Part shown: positions 9,157-16,767 of the stretch, one piece after another | How positions within the stretch are numbered: position 1 is the first letter of the stretch | Layout of the letters: every line of letters begins with the position of its first letter | From: Pseudomonas sp. B21-056 | GTDB lineage: Bacteria; Pseudomonadota; Gammaproteobacteria; Pseudomonadales; Pseudomonadaceae | DNA length: 64,000 nucleotides | Assembly: GCF_026016325.1 (NCBI RefSeq) | Contig: NZ_CP087203.1 | Location: forward strand, 3,968,001-4,032,000 | Direction: 5' to 3' | The notes under the pieces: model-generated | What the model saw: the letters and a program-made list of their open reading frames with translations, nothing else | Databases searched by the model: none | Told to the model about the DNA's origin: nothing | Translations under genes and position numbers: made by a program

Positions 9157-10558
9157 GCCCGGCAGCCTCCATGGCAACATTACGGAACGCTGAAAACGGT
9201 ATCGGATCGATCGGGAAGCGTGGCCGTAGCCAGCCGACGTCGGCACGCCCGGTGGCTTCGCGCAGGCGGTCGCTGCAATACCCCACGCACATCCGCCCCT
9301 GGCAATCGCCCATGCTCACACGGGTGCGCATTTTCAGACTGGCCATGTCCTGCACGCCCTGCTCCAGGGCCCGGTCGATGTCGGCGCGGGTGGCGTGTTC
9401 ACAACGGCAGATCACCGTATCGGCAGCCGGCAGCGCAGTTTGTCCAGCACCGCGCCGGGTGTAGCGGTCCACGCCCGCACGGAAGCGGATGATCCGGTCC
9501 AACTGCGCCTGATACTGCCCTCGACGCTCGAGGGCGGCACGGCAATCCAGCACATTGCGTTGCATCAGGATCGACAGCGCGGCAATCCGCCCGCTCAGCA
9601 TGGCGGCTTCACCGCCGCGAATCCCGCCCATGTCACCGGCCAGATGGATGTGCGCCTCGCTGCTCTGCTGCCAGGCATCGGACACCGCCCGCAGGTAGCC
9701 ATCGTCGCTGAAACCATGGTCCAGGCCCATCTGTTGGCTCAACTGGGTACGCGGGATGAAACCGTAGCCGACCGCCAGCGTCTGGGCCGGCACCTGTTCG
9801 GCCCGTTCGAGATCGGGCTCCCAGGTGCTGGAATACGGCGCGACGGTGACCATGTCCAACTCGCCCTCGCCATGGGCCTGCACCACGCCCCAGCCATAGC
9901 GCACGGGTATGCGATGGCGCCTGAGGTAGGCGAGCATGCTCAAACCGTCGAGAAAAAGCTGCGGCTTGTTCAGCAATGCCAGGCTTTCCCTGGCGATCCT
10001 GCTGAATGCACAAGCCTCATAGACACCGGCCACGGCCACGCCCGAGGCGTGCAGCTGACATGCCACCAGCGGCAGCAACGGACCGGTACCCGCGATCAGC
10101 ACCGGGCTCGGCGGCTTGACCACCCCGCTCTTGATCTGCAGTTGCAGGCCACCCAGCAGCATCACCCCCGGCAAGGTCCAGCCGGGAAACGGCACGCTGC
10201 GTTCATGACAACCGGCCGCCAGGACCAGATGGGAATAGCCGACCTCGCGCACGCGCTCATCGGCATCCAATAGCATCAGTGCCCGGAACCCTTCGGCCCC
10301 GATGACGCGGTGGTTGAGCCGGACGTCGATCAGCCCGGCGTGCTGCTGGAATTCGCCATGGAGCTTTTCCAGGGCTTCGCTATAGCGCGGTCCCAGGTAG
10401 TCGAGGCTGACGCCATCGCGCAACGGCCCCCGATACACCACGCCGCCCAGGCGCGGTGCCTCTTCAAACAAGGTACACCGCACCCCATGGGCGGCCAGCT
10501 CGATGGCGGCCGCCATACCCGCCGGCCCACCGCCGACAATCACCGGATCGAGGTTCAT
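9149..10558 (-). CDS. hcnB: HcnB, hydrogen cyanide synthase subunit B
   Basis: A 469-residue FAD/NAD-binding oxidoreductase subunit. The N-terminal dinucleotide fold VIVGGGPAGMAAAIEL begins near residue 6, a second Rossmann region PVLIAGTGPLLPLVAC lies mid-protein, and the C-terminal Cys cluster (CRCEHATRAD, then DCQGRMCVGYC) is a BFD-like [2Fe-2S] binding domain. The frame is open far upstream through hcnA, but MNLDPVIVGGG at 10558 is the correct start and overlaps the hcnA stop as ATGA. The family also includes opine and D-hydroxyproline dehydrogenase subunits. I chose HcnB from overall resemblance to remembered pseudomonad HcnB, the operon order A-B-C and the leader signals. Confidence 0.87.
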   Translation of the reverse strand: MNLDPVIVGGGPAGMAAAIELAAHGVRCTLFEEAPRLGGVVYRGPLRDGVSLDYLGPRYSEALEKLHGEFQQHAGLIDVRLNHRVIGAEGFRALMLLDADERVREVGYSHLVLAAGCHERSVPFPGWTLPGVMLLGGLQLQIKSGVVKPPSPVLIAGTGPLLPLVACQLHASGVAVAGVYEACAFSRIARESLALLNKPQLFLDGLSMLAYLRRHRIPVRYGWGVVQAHGEGELDMVTVAPYSSTWEPDLERAEQVPAQTLAVGYGFIPRTQLSQQMGLDHGFSDDGYLRAVSDAWQQSSEAHIHLAGDMGGIRGGEAAMLSGRIAALSILMQRNVLDCRAALERRGQYQAQLDRIIRFRAGVDRYTRRGAGQTALPAADTVICRCEHATRADIDRALEQGVQDMASLKMRTRVSMGDCQGRMCVGYCSDRLREATGRADVGWLRPRFPIDPIPFSAFRNVAMEAAGHD

Positions 10559-10878
10559 GGCGCCTCCGTTTCGGCGATGCGGTTGGTCCGGGTTTCGATC
10601 TGCATGCCGGGGCGTACCTGGGTCTGGCAGGCGCGGCGCTTGTGGCGGCCGTCGATCCTGACCAGGCAGCATTGGCAGACGCCCATGCCGCAATACGCAC
10701 CGCTGATCTGGCCATGATCGTTGCGGGCCACCTGGCGTTGGCCCTGGGACTGGATGACGGTCAGGACGGTTTCCCCCTGGGCGGCATTGACGACCCGCCC
10801 GTCCAGGTGCACCGTCATGTCGGGCCGGGTCAACGGCTGGATATCGAATTTTTGGCGTAGAAAGTCTTGAGGCTGCAT
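10555..10878 (-). CDS. hcnA: HcnA, hydrogen cyanide synthase [2Fe-2S] subunit
   Basis: A 107-residue ferredoxin-like subunit passing electrons from glycine oxidation. The [2Fe-2S] ligands are Cys63, Cys68, Cys71 and Cys84 (AYCGMGVCQCC and RRACQ), with an additional Cys70. The length matches HcnA proteins. It is the first gene of hcnABC. The ribosome binding site AAGGAAG lies inside a site matching the RsmA/RsmE consensus, and an ANR-like box lies 174 bases upstream of the start. A generic opine-oxidase gamma subunit is the alternative. Confidence 0.87.
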   Translation of the reverse strand: MQPQDFLRQKFDIQPLTRPDMTVHLDGRVVNAAQGETVLTVIQSQGQRQVARNDHGQISGAYCGMGVCQCCLVRIDGRHKRRACQTQVRPGMQIETRTNRIAETEAP

Positions 10879-10886
10879 GATGCTGC

Positions 10887-10896
10887 TCTTCCTTGA
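10887..10896 (-). promoter_or_regulatory. RsmA/RsmE-type binding site over the hcnA ribosome binding site
   Basis: On the coding strand the leader reads TCAAGGAAGA, a full match to the published RsmE consensus (A/U)CANGGANG(U/A), and it contains the Shine-Dalgarno bases. A second, weaker GCAAGGAGC lies further upstream in the leader. GacS/GacA-Rsm control of hcnA translation is established in other fluorescent pseudomonads; here it is inferred. Confidence 0.7.
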
Positions 10897-11024
10897 TGCT
10901 TTTAATGAAAGACCGGTGAGGTCTCGGCTCCTTGCGGCACACCATCACCGGTTAGCGTCAGTACCCGACAGCGACAGCGCGCCAAAGCAGGGCAAGACGC
11001 AACATAATCGTGCGCACGACATTC

Positions 11025-11030
11025 ATGTTA
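11025..11030 (-). promoter_or_regulatory. Candidate hcnA -10 element (TAACAT)
   Basis: Centre-to-centre distance to the ANR-like box is 31 bases, as expected for a class II FNR/ANR promoter with the box near -41.5. It implies a leader of roughly 140 nucleotides. Confidence 0.5.
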
Positions 11031-11051
11031 GGGATTATTTGTGACCAAGTG

Positions 11052-11065
11052 TTGATCCAGGCCAG
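11052..11065 (-). promoter_or_regulatory. ANR/FNR-like box upstream of hcnA
   Basis: The coding-strand sequence is CTGGC-CTGG-ATCAA against consensus TTGAT-N4-ATCAA: one perfect half-site and one degenerate half-site. Position relative to the candidate -10 fits oxygen-limited activation of hcnABC by ANR, known in P. aeruginosa and P. protegens. Confidence 0.6.
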
Positions 11066-11167
11066 GGAAACCGCTTGCCCGTCCATGAACTTTTTTTCAG
11101 AAAGCCGACAGGTTTTCTTTGGCAGAATGCTGCGCAATGGCATCAATTTCTCAACTCGGTACCGCCC

Positions 11168-11851
11168 ATGAACCGCATCCTGACCATCGAAGACGACGCC
11201 GTGACCGCCCGTGAAATCGTCGCCGAGCTGACCCGTAACGGCCTGAACGTCGACTGGGTCGACAACGGTCGCGAAGGCCTGGAACGAGCGGTGAGCGGGG
11301 ATTACGACCTGATCACCCTCGACCGCATGCTGCCCGAGCTCGACGGCCTGGTGATCGTCACCACGCTGCGCACCATGGGCGTGGTGACGCCGATCCTGAT
11401 GATCAGCGCCCTCTCCGATGTGGATGAACGTGTGCGTGGCCTGCGGGCCGGCGGTGACGATTACCTGACCAAGCCGTTCGCCACCGATGAAATGGCTGCC
11501 CGTGTCGAAGTGTTGCTGCGACGCAACAATGGCGCCCGGGAACCGGAAACCATCCTGCGGGTGGCCGATCTGGAACTGGATCTGATCAGCCGCGAAGCCA
11601 GTCGCAACGGGCAACTGCTCAGCCTGCTGCCCACGGAATACAAACTGCTGGAATTCCTGATGCGCAACTGCGGGCAGATTCTTTCACGCATGATGATTTT
11701 CGAGGAAGTCTGGGGCTATCACTTCGACCCCGGCACCAACCTGATCGACGTCCATATCGGTCGCCTGCGCAAGAAAATCGATCCGCCAGGCCTGGAACCG
11801 CTGATTCGCACCGTGCGGGGTTCCGGCTATGTCATTGCTGAACCCCGCTAA
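11168..11851 (+). CDS. OmpR-family two-component response regulator
   Basis: A 227-residue regulator: receiver domain (residues 1-118) with acidic pair Glu8-Asp9-Asp10, phosphoacceptor Asp52 (LITLDRMLP) and Lys102 (YLTKPFA), then an OmpR/PhoB winged helix (about 130-225; LIDVHIGRLRKKID). The ATG at 11168 is chosen because the receiver begins at once with MNRILTIEDD; the upstream open stretch is the intergenic region shared with hcnA. Its 3' end overlaps the sensor kinase start by 23 bases. Target genes cannot be told from sequence. Confidence 0.92.
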   Translation: MNRILTIEDDAVTAREIVAELTRNGLNVDWVDNGREGLERAVSGDYDLITLDRMLPELDGLVIVTTLRTMGVVTPILMISALSDVDERVRGLRAGGDDYLTKPFATDEMAARVEVLLRRNNGAREPETILRVADLELDLISREASRNGQLLSLLPTEYKLLEFLMRNCGQILSRMMIFEEVWGYHFDPGTNLIDVHIGRLRKKIDPPGLEPLIRTVRGSGYVIAEPR

Positions 11852-13214
11852 GGGCTGGCGCTCCTCCAGCAGCCGCCTGCTGGCGCTGTACAGTGCGCTG
11901 TTCGTGCTCTGGAGCGCGATCCTGATGGGGGTGATGTACTACGAGGTATTCGGCTACCTCGACAGCCTGGCCAAGCACTCCCTGATGCAGCGTCAGCACC
12001 TGTTCGCCCGCATCCATGGCGATCAACTGGAAGACGCGCTCATGGCCAGCCTGACCCTGGACGACCGTGGCGTCGACGCCTATGGCCTGTTCGACCCTCA
12101 GCTGCGGCATCTGAGCGGACCGATCCTGCGGATTCCCACCGACCTGCCGCTGGACGGCAGAATCCACCTGCTGGGCGATTGTGTCGACTCCGACGAGCCG
12201 GGCGTGCCCTCCGACAGTTGCGACGCCGTGGCGACCCGGACCCAGGACGGGCGCTGGCTGGTACTGGCGCGGGACAATGGCTCGCTCTTCGCGGTGACCC
12301 GCATCATCCTCCATGCACTGCTATGGGGTGTGTCGCTGACCATTCTGCCGGGAATCGCCGGTTGGCATCTTTTGCGCCGTCGACCGTTGCAGCGCATCCG
12401 TAAATTGCAGGCCAGTGCCGAAGCCATCGTGGCCGGCGACCTGACCCACCGCCTGCCGCTGTCGAGCCGGCGGGATGAGCTGGACATGCTGGCGGCAATC
12501 GTCAATGCCATGCTCGACCGCATCGAGCGCCTGATGAACGAGGTCAAGGGCGTGTGCGACAACATCGCCCATGACCTGCGCACGCCACTGACCCGTCTGC
12601 GCGCCCAGCTTTACCGCATCCAGCAGCAAGCCGCGGATGGCTCGCCCGAAGCCTTGCAAATGGATCAGGTGATTGCCGAGACCGATACCCTGATGGCGCG
12701 GTTTCGAGGCTTGCTGCGGATCTCCGAACTGGAAGACCAGCAGCGCCGCTCGGGTTTCGTGCGGGTCGACCCGCTGCAGTTATTGCAGGAGTTGCATGAC
12801 TTCTACCTGCCCCTGGCCGAGGAAGGCGAGCTGACCTTCAGCCTCGAAGTGCCCGAGACTCTGCCCTTGCTCAATGGCGACCGGGCCTTGCTGTTCGAAG
12901 CGGTGTCGAACCTGCTGAGCAATTCCATCAAGTTCACCCCGGCGGGAGGCAAAGTGATCCTGCGGGGGATCGACCAGGGCGACAGCACCCGCATCGAAGT
13001 GCTCGACTCCGGCCCCGGCATTCCGGAAGCAGAGCGCAAGGCCGTGTTCCGCCGCTTCTACCGGGCCGAAGGCAGCAGCCACCATGGCGGCTTTGGCCTG
13101 GGCCTGTCGATCGTCGCGGCGATCGTCAATTTGCACGGGTTCACGTTGGAGGTGGGCAACAGCGAACATGGCGGCGCGCGGTTGGCGCTCGATTGCCGGG
13201 CGACGTTGTTGTAA
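11829..13214 (+). CDS. Two-component sensor histidine kinase
   Basis: A 461-residue inner-membrane kinase: first membrane helix about residues 16-38 (LLALYSALFVLWSAIL), a periplasmic sensor of about 120 residues, second helix about 160-178, then HAMP, HisKA with phosphorylated His248 (HDLRTPLTRLR) and HATPase with N box (EAVSNLLSNSIKF) and G boxes (DSGPGIP, GFGLGLSIV). The ATG is chosen despite overlapping the regulator by 23 bases, because the first helix starts directly after it. The short periplasmic loop gives no ligand clue. Confidence 0.92.
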   Translation: MSLLNPAKGWRSSSSRLLALYSALFVLWSAILMGVMYYEVFGYLDSLAKHSLMQRQHLFARIHGDQLEDALMASLTLDDRGVDAYGLFDPQLRHLSGPILRIPTDLPLDGRIHLLGDCVDSDEPGVPSDSCDAVATRTQDGRWLVLARDNGSLFAVTRIILHALLWGVSLTILPGIAGWHLLRRRPLQRIRKLQASAEAIVAGDLTHRLPLSSRRDELDMLAAIVNAMLDRIERLMNEVKGVCDNIAHDLRTPLTRLRAQLYRIQQQAADGSPEALQMDQVIAETDTLMARFRGLLRISELEDQQRRSGFVRVDPLQLLQELHDFYLPLAEEGELTFSLEVPETLPLLNGDRALLFEAVSNLLSNSIKFTPAGGKVILRGIDQGDSTRIEVLDSGPGIPEAERKAVFRRFYRAEGSSHHGGFGLGLSIVAAIVNLHGFTLEVGNSEHGGARLALDCRATLL

Positions 13215-13232
13215 GGATCAAACCCAGTCCAC

Positions 13233-13264
13233 CTGTGGCGAGGGGATTTATCCCCTCGCCACAG
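13233..13264. terminator. Perfect 14-bp hairpin between convergent genes
   Basis: The stem CTGTGGCGAGGGGA pairs with its exact complement around a TTTA loop, 18 bases after the kinase stop and 22 before the end of the opposing DUF1652 gene. No long T tract, so it may be a REP-like element acting as a bidirectional end. Confidence 0.6.
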
Positions 13265-13286
13265 AAGACTGCATTCACTTGATTAT

Positions 13287-13535
13287 CTACACGGGATCGT
13301 TGCGATGCCCTGGGGTGTTATGCAGCTCATAGCGTAATTCGTCGATCAGCTTCGCCAGGCTTTCTTCCGAGCGAACGCTGTCGAGGTTCAAGCCACTCAC
13401 CACCAAGTCCACCTCCCCGCTTTCGCGGTGATAGAGCCGGACGGTCAGGGTGCCGTCGCCATTGAGGCTGCACTCGCAGGACAGCGGCGAGAAACTTTCT
13501 TCGAGTCGGGTGCGCAGGGGGGCCAACTGGGTCAT
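13287..13535 (-). CDS. DUF1652 domain-containing protein
   Basis: A small acidic protein of 82 residues (MTQLAPLRTRLEESFSPLSC start; conserved SLAKLIDELRYEL near the C-terminus) resembling the pseudomonad DUF1652 family, whose function is unknown. The frame opens 33 codons earlier, but the ATG at 13535 has a GAGGTG ribosome binding site and fits the family length. It stands alone between the two-component pair and the PAS-LuxR regulator. Identification is by resemblance only. Confidence 0.75.
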   Translation of the reverse strand: MTQLAPLRTRLEESFSPLSCECSLNGDGTLTVRLYHRESGEVDLVVSGLNLDSVRSEESLAKLIDELRYELHNTPGHRNDPV

Positions 13536-13752
13536 GGGCTGCACCTCAACGCAGGAAACACAAAGGAGCGGCAAACAACACCGGGCTCCCGGTTCCAGCA
13601 GACATCCTGTCAATGGCATGTTGGTTTCGATCACTACACATTACGGCGTATTCCTTGACTGTTTCCTGGGGACGCGGCAGTCATCTGATACCGGCGCACC
13701 ATCACATCCTAAGCAGCCGCCTGTCCGCCAGATACCCGAATTTGCACTAGTC

Positions 13753-13775
13753 GGCCCGGTGCATTTGCACCGGCC
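13753..13775 (-). terminator. GC-rich hairpin at the stop of the PAS-LuxR gene
   Basis: GGCCGGTGCA and TGCACCGGGCC pair around a very short loop, starting one base after the TAA stop. No T tract follows, so intrinsic termination is uncertain; it may protect the 3' end. Confidence 0.5.
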
Positions 13776-13776
13776 A

Positions 13777-15261
13777 TTATGGTGCCTTCATGCTCCAGTC
13801 ATTCCCGAACAGGCCCCGCTCCCGGGCCCAGACAATAGCCTCGCTGCGGCTATGAACATCCAGTTTCGAGTACAGCGTAGCGACGTGATTTCGCACGGTA
13901 TTGGGCGCCAGTTTAAGGCGCGCGGCGATCTCCTTGTCCGCCAGGCCCTGGCAGATAAGCCCCAGCACATCACGCTCGCGGGCGGTCAGTTCGGTGTAGG
14001 AGGTACTGGGCAGTTGGGTGTTGATGCTCTTCACATTGGCCAGCTTTTCAATCAGCGTACGGCTGAACCAGGAAGCATCCTTCATCACCTCCTCAATCGC
14101 CGCCACCAGTTCCAGGTGCGAGCGCTTGCGTTCGGTGATGTTCACCAGGACCAGCAGATAACAAGGCTGGTCCTGGATGATCACGGTGTCGGCCGCCACT
14201 TCGCAGTCGATCAGCTCGCCGCCCTTCTTGCGCACCTTGACGTCGACATTGGACACCGCGGTGGTCTTCTCCAGGCGAGCAAACAGCGTGGCGCTGGCGT
14301 CCTTGTCGAGAAAGCCGATCTCGTCCACAGTCTTGCCGAAGAGCTCTTCACTGGCGTACCCGGTGGTCTGCAAAAAGGCTTCGTTGATTTCCAGCAACAA
14401 CTGTTCGGCGCTGCACACCACGGTCGGCACGGGGGACAGGCGAAACGACTTGGCAAAGCGCTCCTCGCTCTGGCGCAGCGCCGTTTCAGCCTTGCGGCGC
14501 GGCTCCATGTCCATGAAGGAAAACAGCATGCAATCTTCATCGTGCAGGTCCAGTGGCTGGCCGGCGACGATCACTTGCTTGCTGGTCCCTTCCGGCAACC
14601 TCAACTCGGCCTGCATCTGCGGAATGGTCGCGCCCTGCCCCAGGCGTTCGATGGCCAGCTCACGGCGTTCGGCGGCTTCGAGCACGTCCAGTTCATACAC
14701 TGAACGACCGATCACCTGCTCGCGGCTGTAGCCGGTCATTTCCAGGAAGCCCTGGTTGACCTTGATGTAGCGCAGGTCGCTGAGGCGGCAGATCACCGCC
14801 GGTGCCGGGTTGGCGCCGAAGGTTTTCTCGAAACGCTGCTCGGCGCTGGCCCACTCCGTGGCGTCGCTGAGAATCAGCACCAGCAGCTCCGGTGCGTCGT
14901 TGCGATCGGTCAGCACCATGCTGCGGATGCGGTGGACCCAGGTGCGGTCCGGATCGGCCACGGGGGTGACCTCCACCAGCACATCGCTGAACTCATCGCC
15001 ACGGGCAACCCGGGCGATCGGATAGTTGTCCGCCGTCAGCGGATGGTTATTGCGATAACGCAAATTGAAGCGCCGCGCATACTGCCGGGCGTTGGCACCC
15101 AGCTTACCGAGGTCCTTGACCCCATGCATGTTCAGCGCGGCCTCGTTGGCCCAGGCGATGGTCTGGTCGACTTCGATCAACATCACACCGTCCGACAGCC
15201 CGGCGATGATTTGCAGCAGTTGACGGCGATTGGTCTCCGTGGTCGGGACGTCCGGGCTCAT
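13777..15261 (-). CDS. PAS-domain LuxR-type transcriptional regulator
   Basis: A 494-residue cytoplasmic regulator. Three PAS modules in tandem (about residues 12-135, 140-260 and 268-385; the third ends LLVLVNITERKRSH) precede a short helical linker and a LuxR/FixJ-type helix-turn-helix (about 425-488; LTARERDVLGLICQGLADKE). There is no receiver or kinase domain and no transmembrane helix, so the PAS domains presumably sense a small ligand or redox state directly. The start at 15261 has a GGAGA site. It is co-directional with pydC 97 bases away, so it might regulate the pyrimidine cluster, but nothing proves it. Confidence 0.88.
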   Translation of the reverse strand: MSPDVPTTETNRRQLLQIIAGLSDGVMLIEVDQTIAWANEAALNMHGVKDLGKLGANARQYARRFNLRYRNNHPLTADNYPIARVARGDEFSDVLVEVTPVADPDRTWVHRIRSMVLTDRNDAPELLVLILSDATEWASAEQRFEKTFGANPAPAVICRLSDLRYIKVNQGFLEMTGYSREQVIGRSVYELDVLEAAERRELAIERLGQGATIPQMQAELRLPEGTSKQVIVAGQPLDLHDEDCMLFSFMDMEPRRKAETALRQSEERFAKSFRLSPVPTVVCSAEQLLLEINEAFLQTTGYASEELFGKTVDEIGFLDKDASATLFARLEKTTAVSNVDVKVRKKGGELIDCEVAADTVIIQDQPCYLLVLVNITERKRSHLELVAAIEEVMKDASWFSRTLIEKLANVKSINTQLPSTSYTELTARERDVLGLICQGLADKEIAARLKLAPNTVRNHVATLYSKLDVHSRSEAIVWARERGLFGNDWSMKAP

Positions 15262-15358
15262 TGGGTCTCCATGGGGTCAGAAGCGCATGGAGGTTACGAC
15301 CGTCCGTGGTCGTCGTGCGTTCCCTTGCCGGCGCCGGCAAAACCGCTGATCGGCCCGG

Positions 15359-16642
15359 TCAAGCCGCCATGCGCCCTTCGGCGATGGCCTGGGAGGCGGC
15401 CAGCATTGCCCGCAGCAATACCGCACAGCCGGCGGCGAGGTCGTCGGGGGCGGCGTTTTCGATTTCGTTGTGGCTGATCCCGCCTTCACAGGGCACGAAA
15501 ATCATGCCGGCCGGGCCCAGTTCGGCCAGGAAAATCGCGTCATGGCCGGCGCCGCTGACGATGTCCATATGGGACAGGCCCAGCCCCTGGGCAGCACCGC
15601 GCACGGCTTCGACACAACCCGGGTCGAAATACAGCGGCGGGAAGTCGGCGGTGGGGGTCAGCTCATAGGTCAGGCCGTGTTGCCGGCAGGTGTCTTCGAT
15701 GACTTGCTTGACCTCGGAGATCATCGAATCCAGTCGCGCCGGTTCCAGATGCCGGAAATCCAGGGTCATGCGCACTTCGCCCGGAATGACATTGCGCGAG
15801 CCCGGGTAGGCTTGCAGGCAACCGACGGTCCCGCAGGCGTGGGGTTGATGGCCGAGGGCGGCACGGTTGACGGCGCCGACGATGATCGAGGCGCCCACCA
15901 AGGCGTCCTTGCGCAGGTGCATCGGGGTCGGACCGGCGTGGGCCTCGACGCCCCGCAGCGAGAGGTCGAACCACTTCTGCCCGAGGGCGCCCATGACGAC
16001 GCCGATGGTCTTGCGCTCGTCTTCCAGGATCGGTCCCTGTTCGATGTGCGCCTCGAAATACGCCCCCACCGGATGACCGGTGACCTGACGAGGGCCGGCA
16101 TAGCCGATGGCATTCAGCGCCTGCCCCACGGTGATGCCTTCGGCGTCAACCTTGGCGAGGGTTTCTTCGAGGGTGAATTTTTCCGCGAACACCCCGGATC
16201 CCATCATGCACGGTGCGAAGCGCGAGCCTTCTTCGTTGGTCCACACCACCACTTCCAGCGGCGCTTCGGTTTCGATGTTCAGGTCATTGAGGGTGCGCAG
16301 CACTTCCAGCCCGGACAACACGCCGAAACAACCATCGAACTTGCCGCCGGTGGGTTGGGTGTCGATGTGGCTGCCGGTCATCACCGGCGGCAGGATCGGA
16401 TTGCGCCCCGGGCGCCGGGCGAAAATATTGCCCACTGCATCGATGCTGACGGTACAGCCGGCCGCCTCGGCCCACTGCACGAACAGGTCCCGGGCCTGGC
16501 GATCCAGGTCGGTCAGGGCCAGCCGGCACACGCCACCCTTGACCGTGGCGCCGAGTCGGGCCAGGTCCATGAGCGACTGCCAGAGGCGGTCGCGGTTGAT
16601 GTGTTGATGGGTGGATTGCAGGACGTCGATGGCGGCGTTCAT
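15359..16642 (-). CDS. pydC: Zn-dependent N-carbamoyl amidohydrolase (beta-ureidopropionase / carbamoylase family)
   Basis: A 427-residue M20-family hydantoinase/carbamoylase enzyme. In this cluster it most likely hydrolyses N-carbamoyl-beta-alanine to beta-alanine, CO2 and NH3, the last step of reductive uracil degradation. Metal-site motifs are GSHIDTQPTGGKFDG, TNEEGSRFAP and the late SGAGHDAIFLAELGP. MNAAIDVLQ at 16642 is the start, with an AAAGGAGA ribosome binding site; the 28 codons upstream in frame translate a REP element. It could also act on N-carbamoyl-L-amino acids. Confidence 0.88.
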   Translation of the reverse strand: MNAAIDVLQSTHQHINRDRLWQSLMDLARLGATVKGGVCRLALTDLDRQARDLFVQWAEAAGCTVSIDAVGNIFARRPGRNPILPPVMTGSHIDTQPTGGKFDGCFGVLSGLEVLRTLNDLNIETEAPLEVVVWTNEEGSRFAPCMMGSGVFAEKFTLEETLAKVDAEGITVGQALNAIGYAGPRQVTGHPVGAYFEAHIEQGPILEDERKTIGVVMGALGQKWFDLSLRGVEAHAGPTPMHLRKDALVGASIIVGAVNRAALGHQPHACGTVGCLQAYPGSRNVIPGEVRMTLDFRHLEPARLDSMISEVKQVIEDTCRQHGLTYELTPTADFPPLYFDPGCVEAVRGAAQGLGLSHMDIVSGAGHDAIFLAELGPAGMIFVPCEGGISHNEIENAAPDDLAAGCAVLLRAMLAASQAIAEGRMAA

Positions 16643-16690
16643 GGGGGAATCTCCTTTTTTCCAGGCATTATTCGGTGTATCCGAGGCCGC

Positions 16691-16757
16691 CATCGCGAGC
16701 AGGCTCGCTCCCACAAGGGAATGCATTTCAAATGTGGGAGCGAGCCTGCTCGCGATG
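16691..16757. repeat. REP pair between the NCS1 permease and pydC
   Basis: Inverted REP copies (ATCGCGAGCAGGCTCGCTCC and its complement) separated by about 20 bases, in the gap between two co-directional minus-strand genes. Confidence 0.85.
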
Positions 16758-16767
16758 GGGCCCTCCT

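Noticed and set aside
7866..10878. Opine oxidase or D-hydroxyproline dehydrogenase instead of HCN synthase
   Set aside because: Same superfamilies, but no opine or hydroxyproline genes adjoin, and the ANR box, Rsm site, sizes and remembered sequence favour hcnABC. Not fully excluded without a database search.
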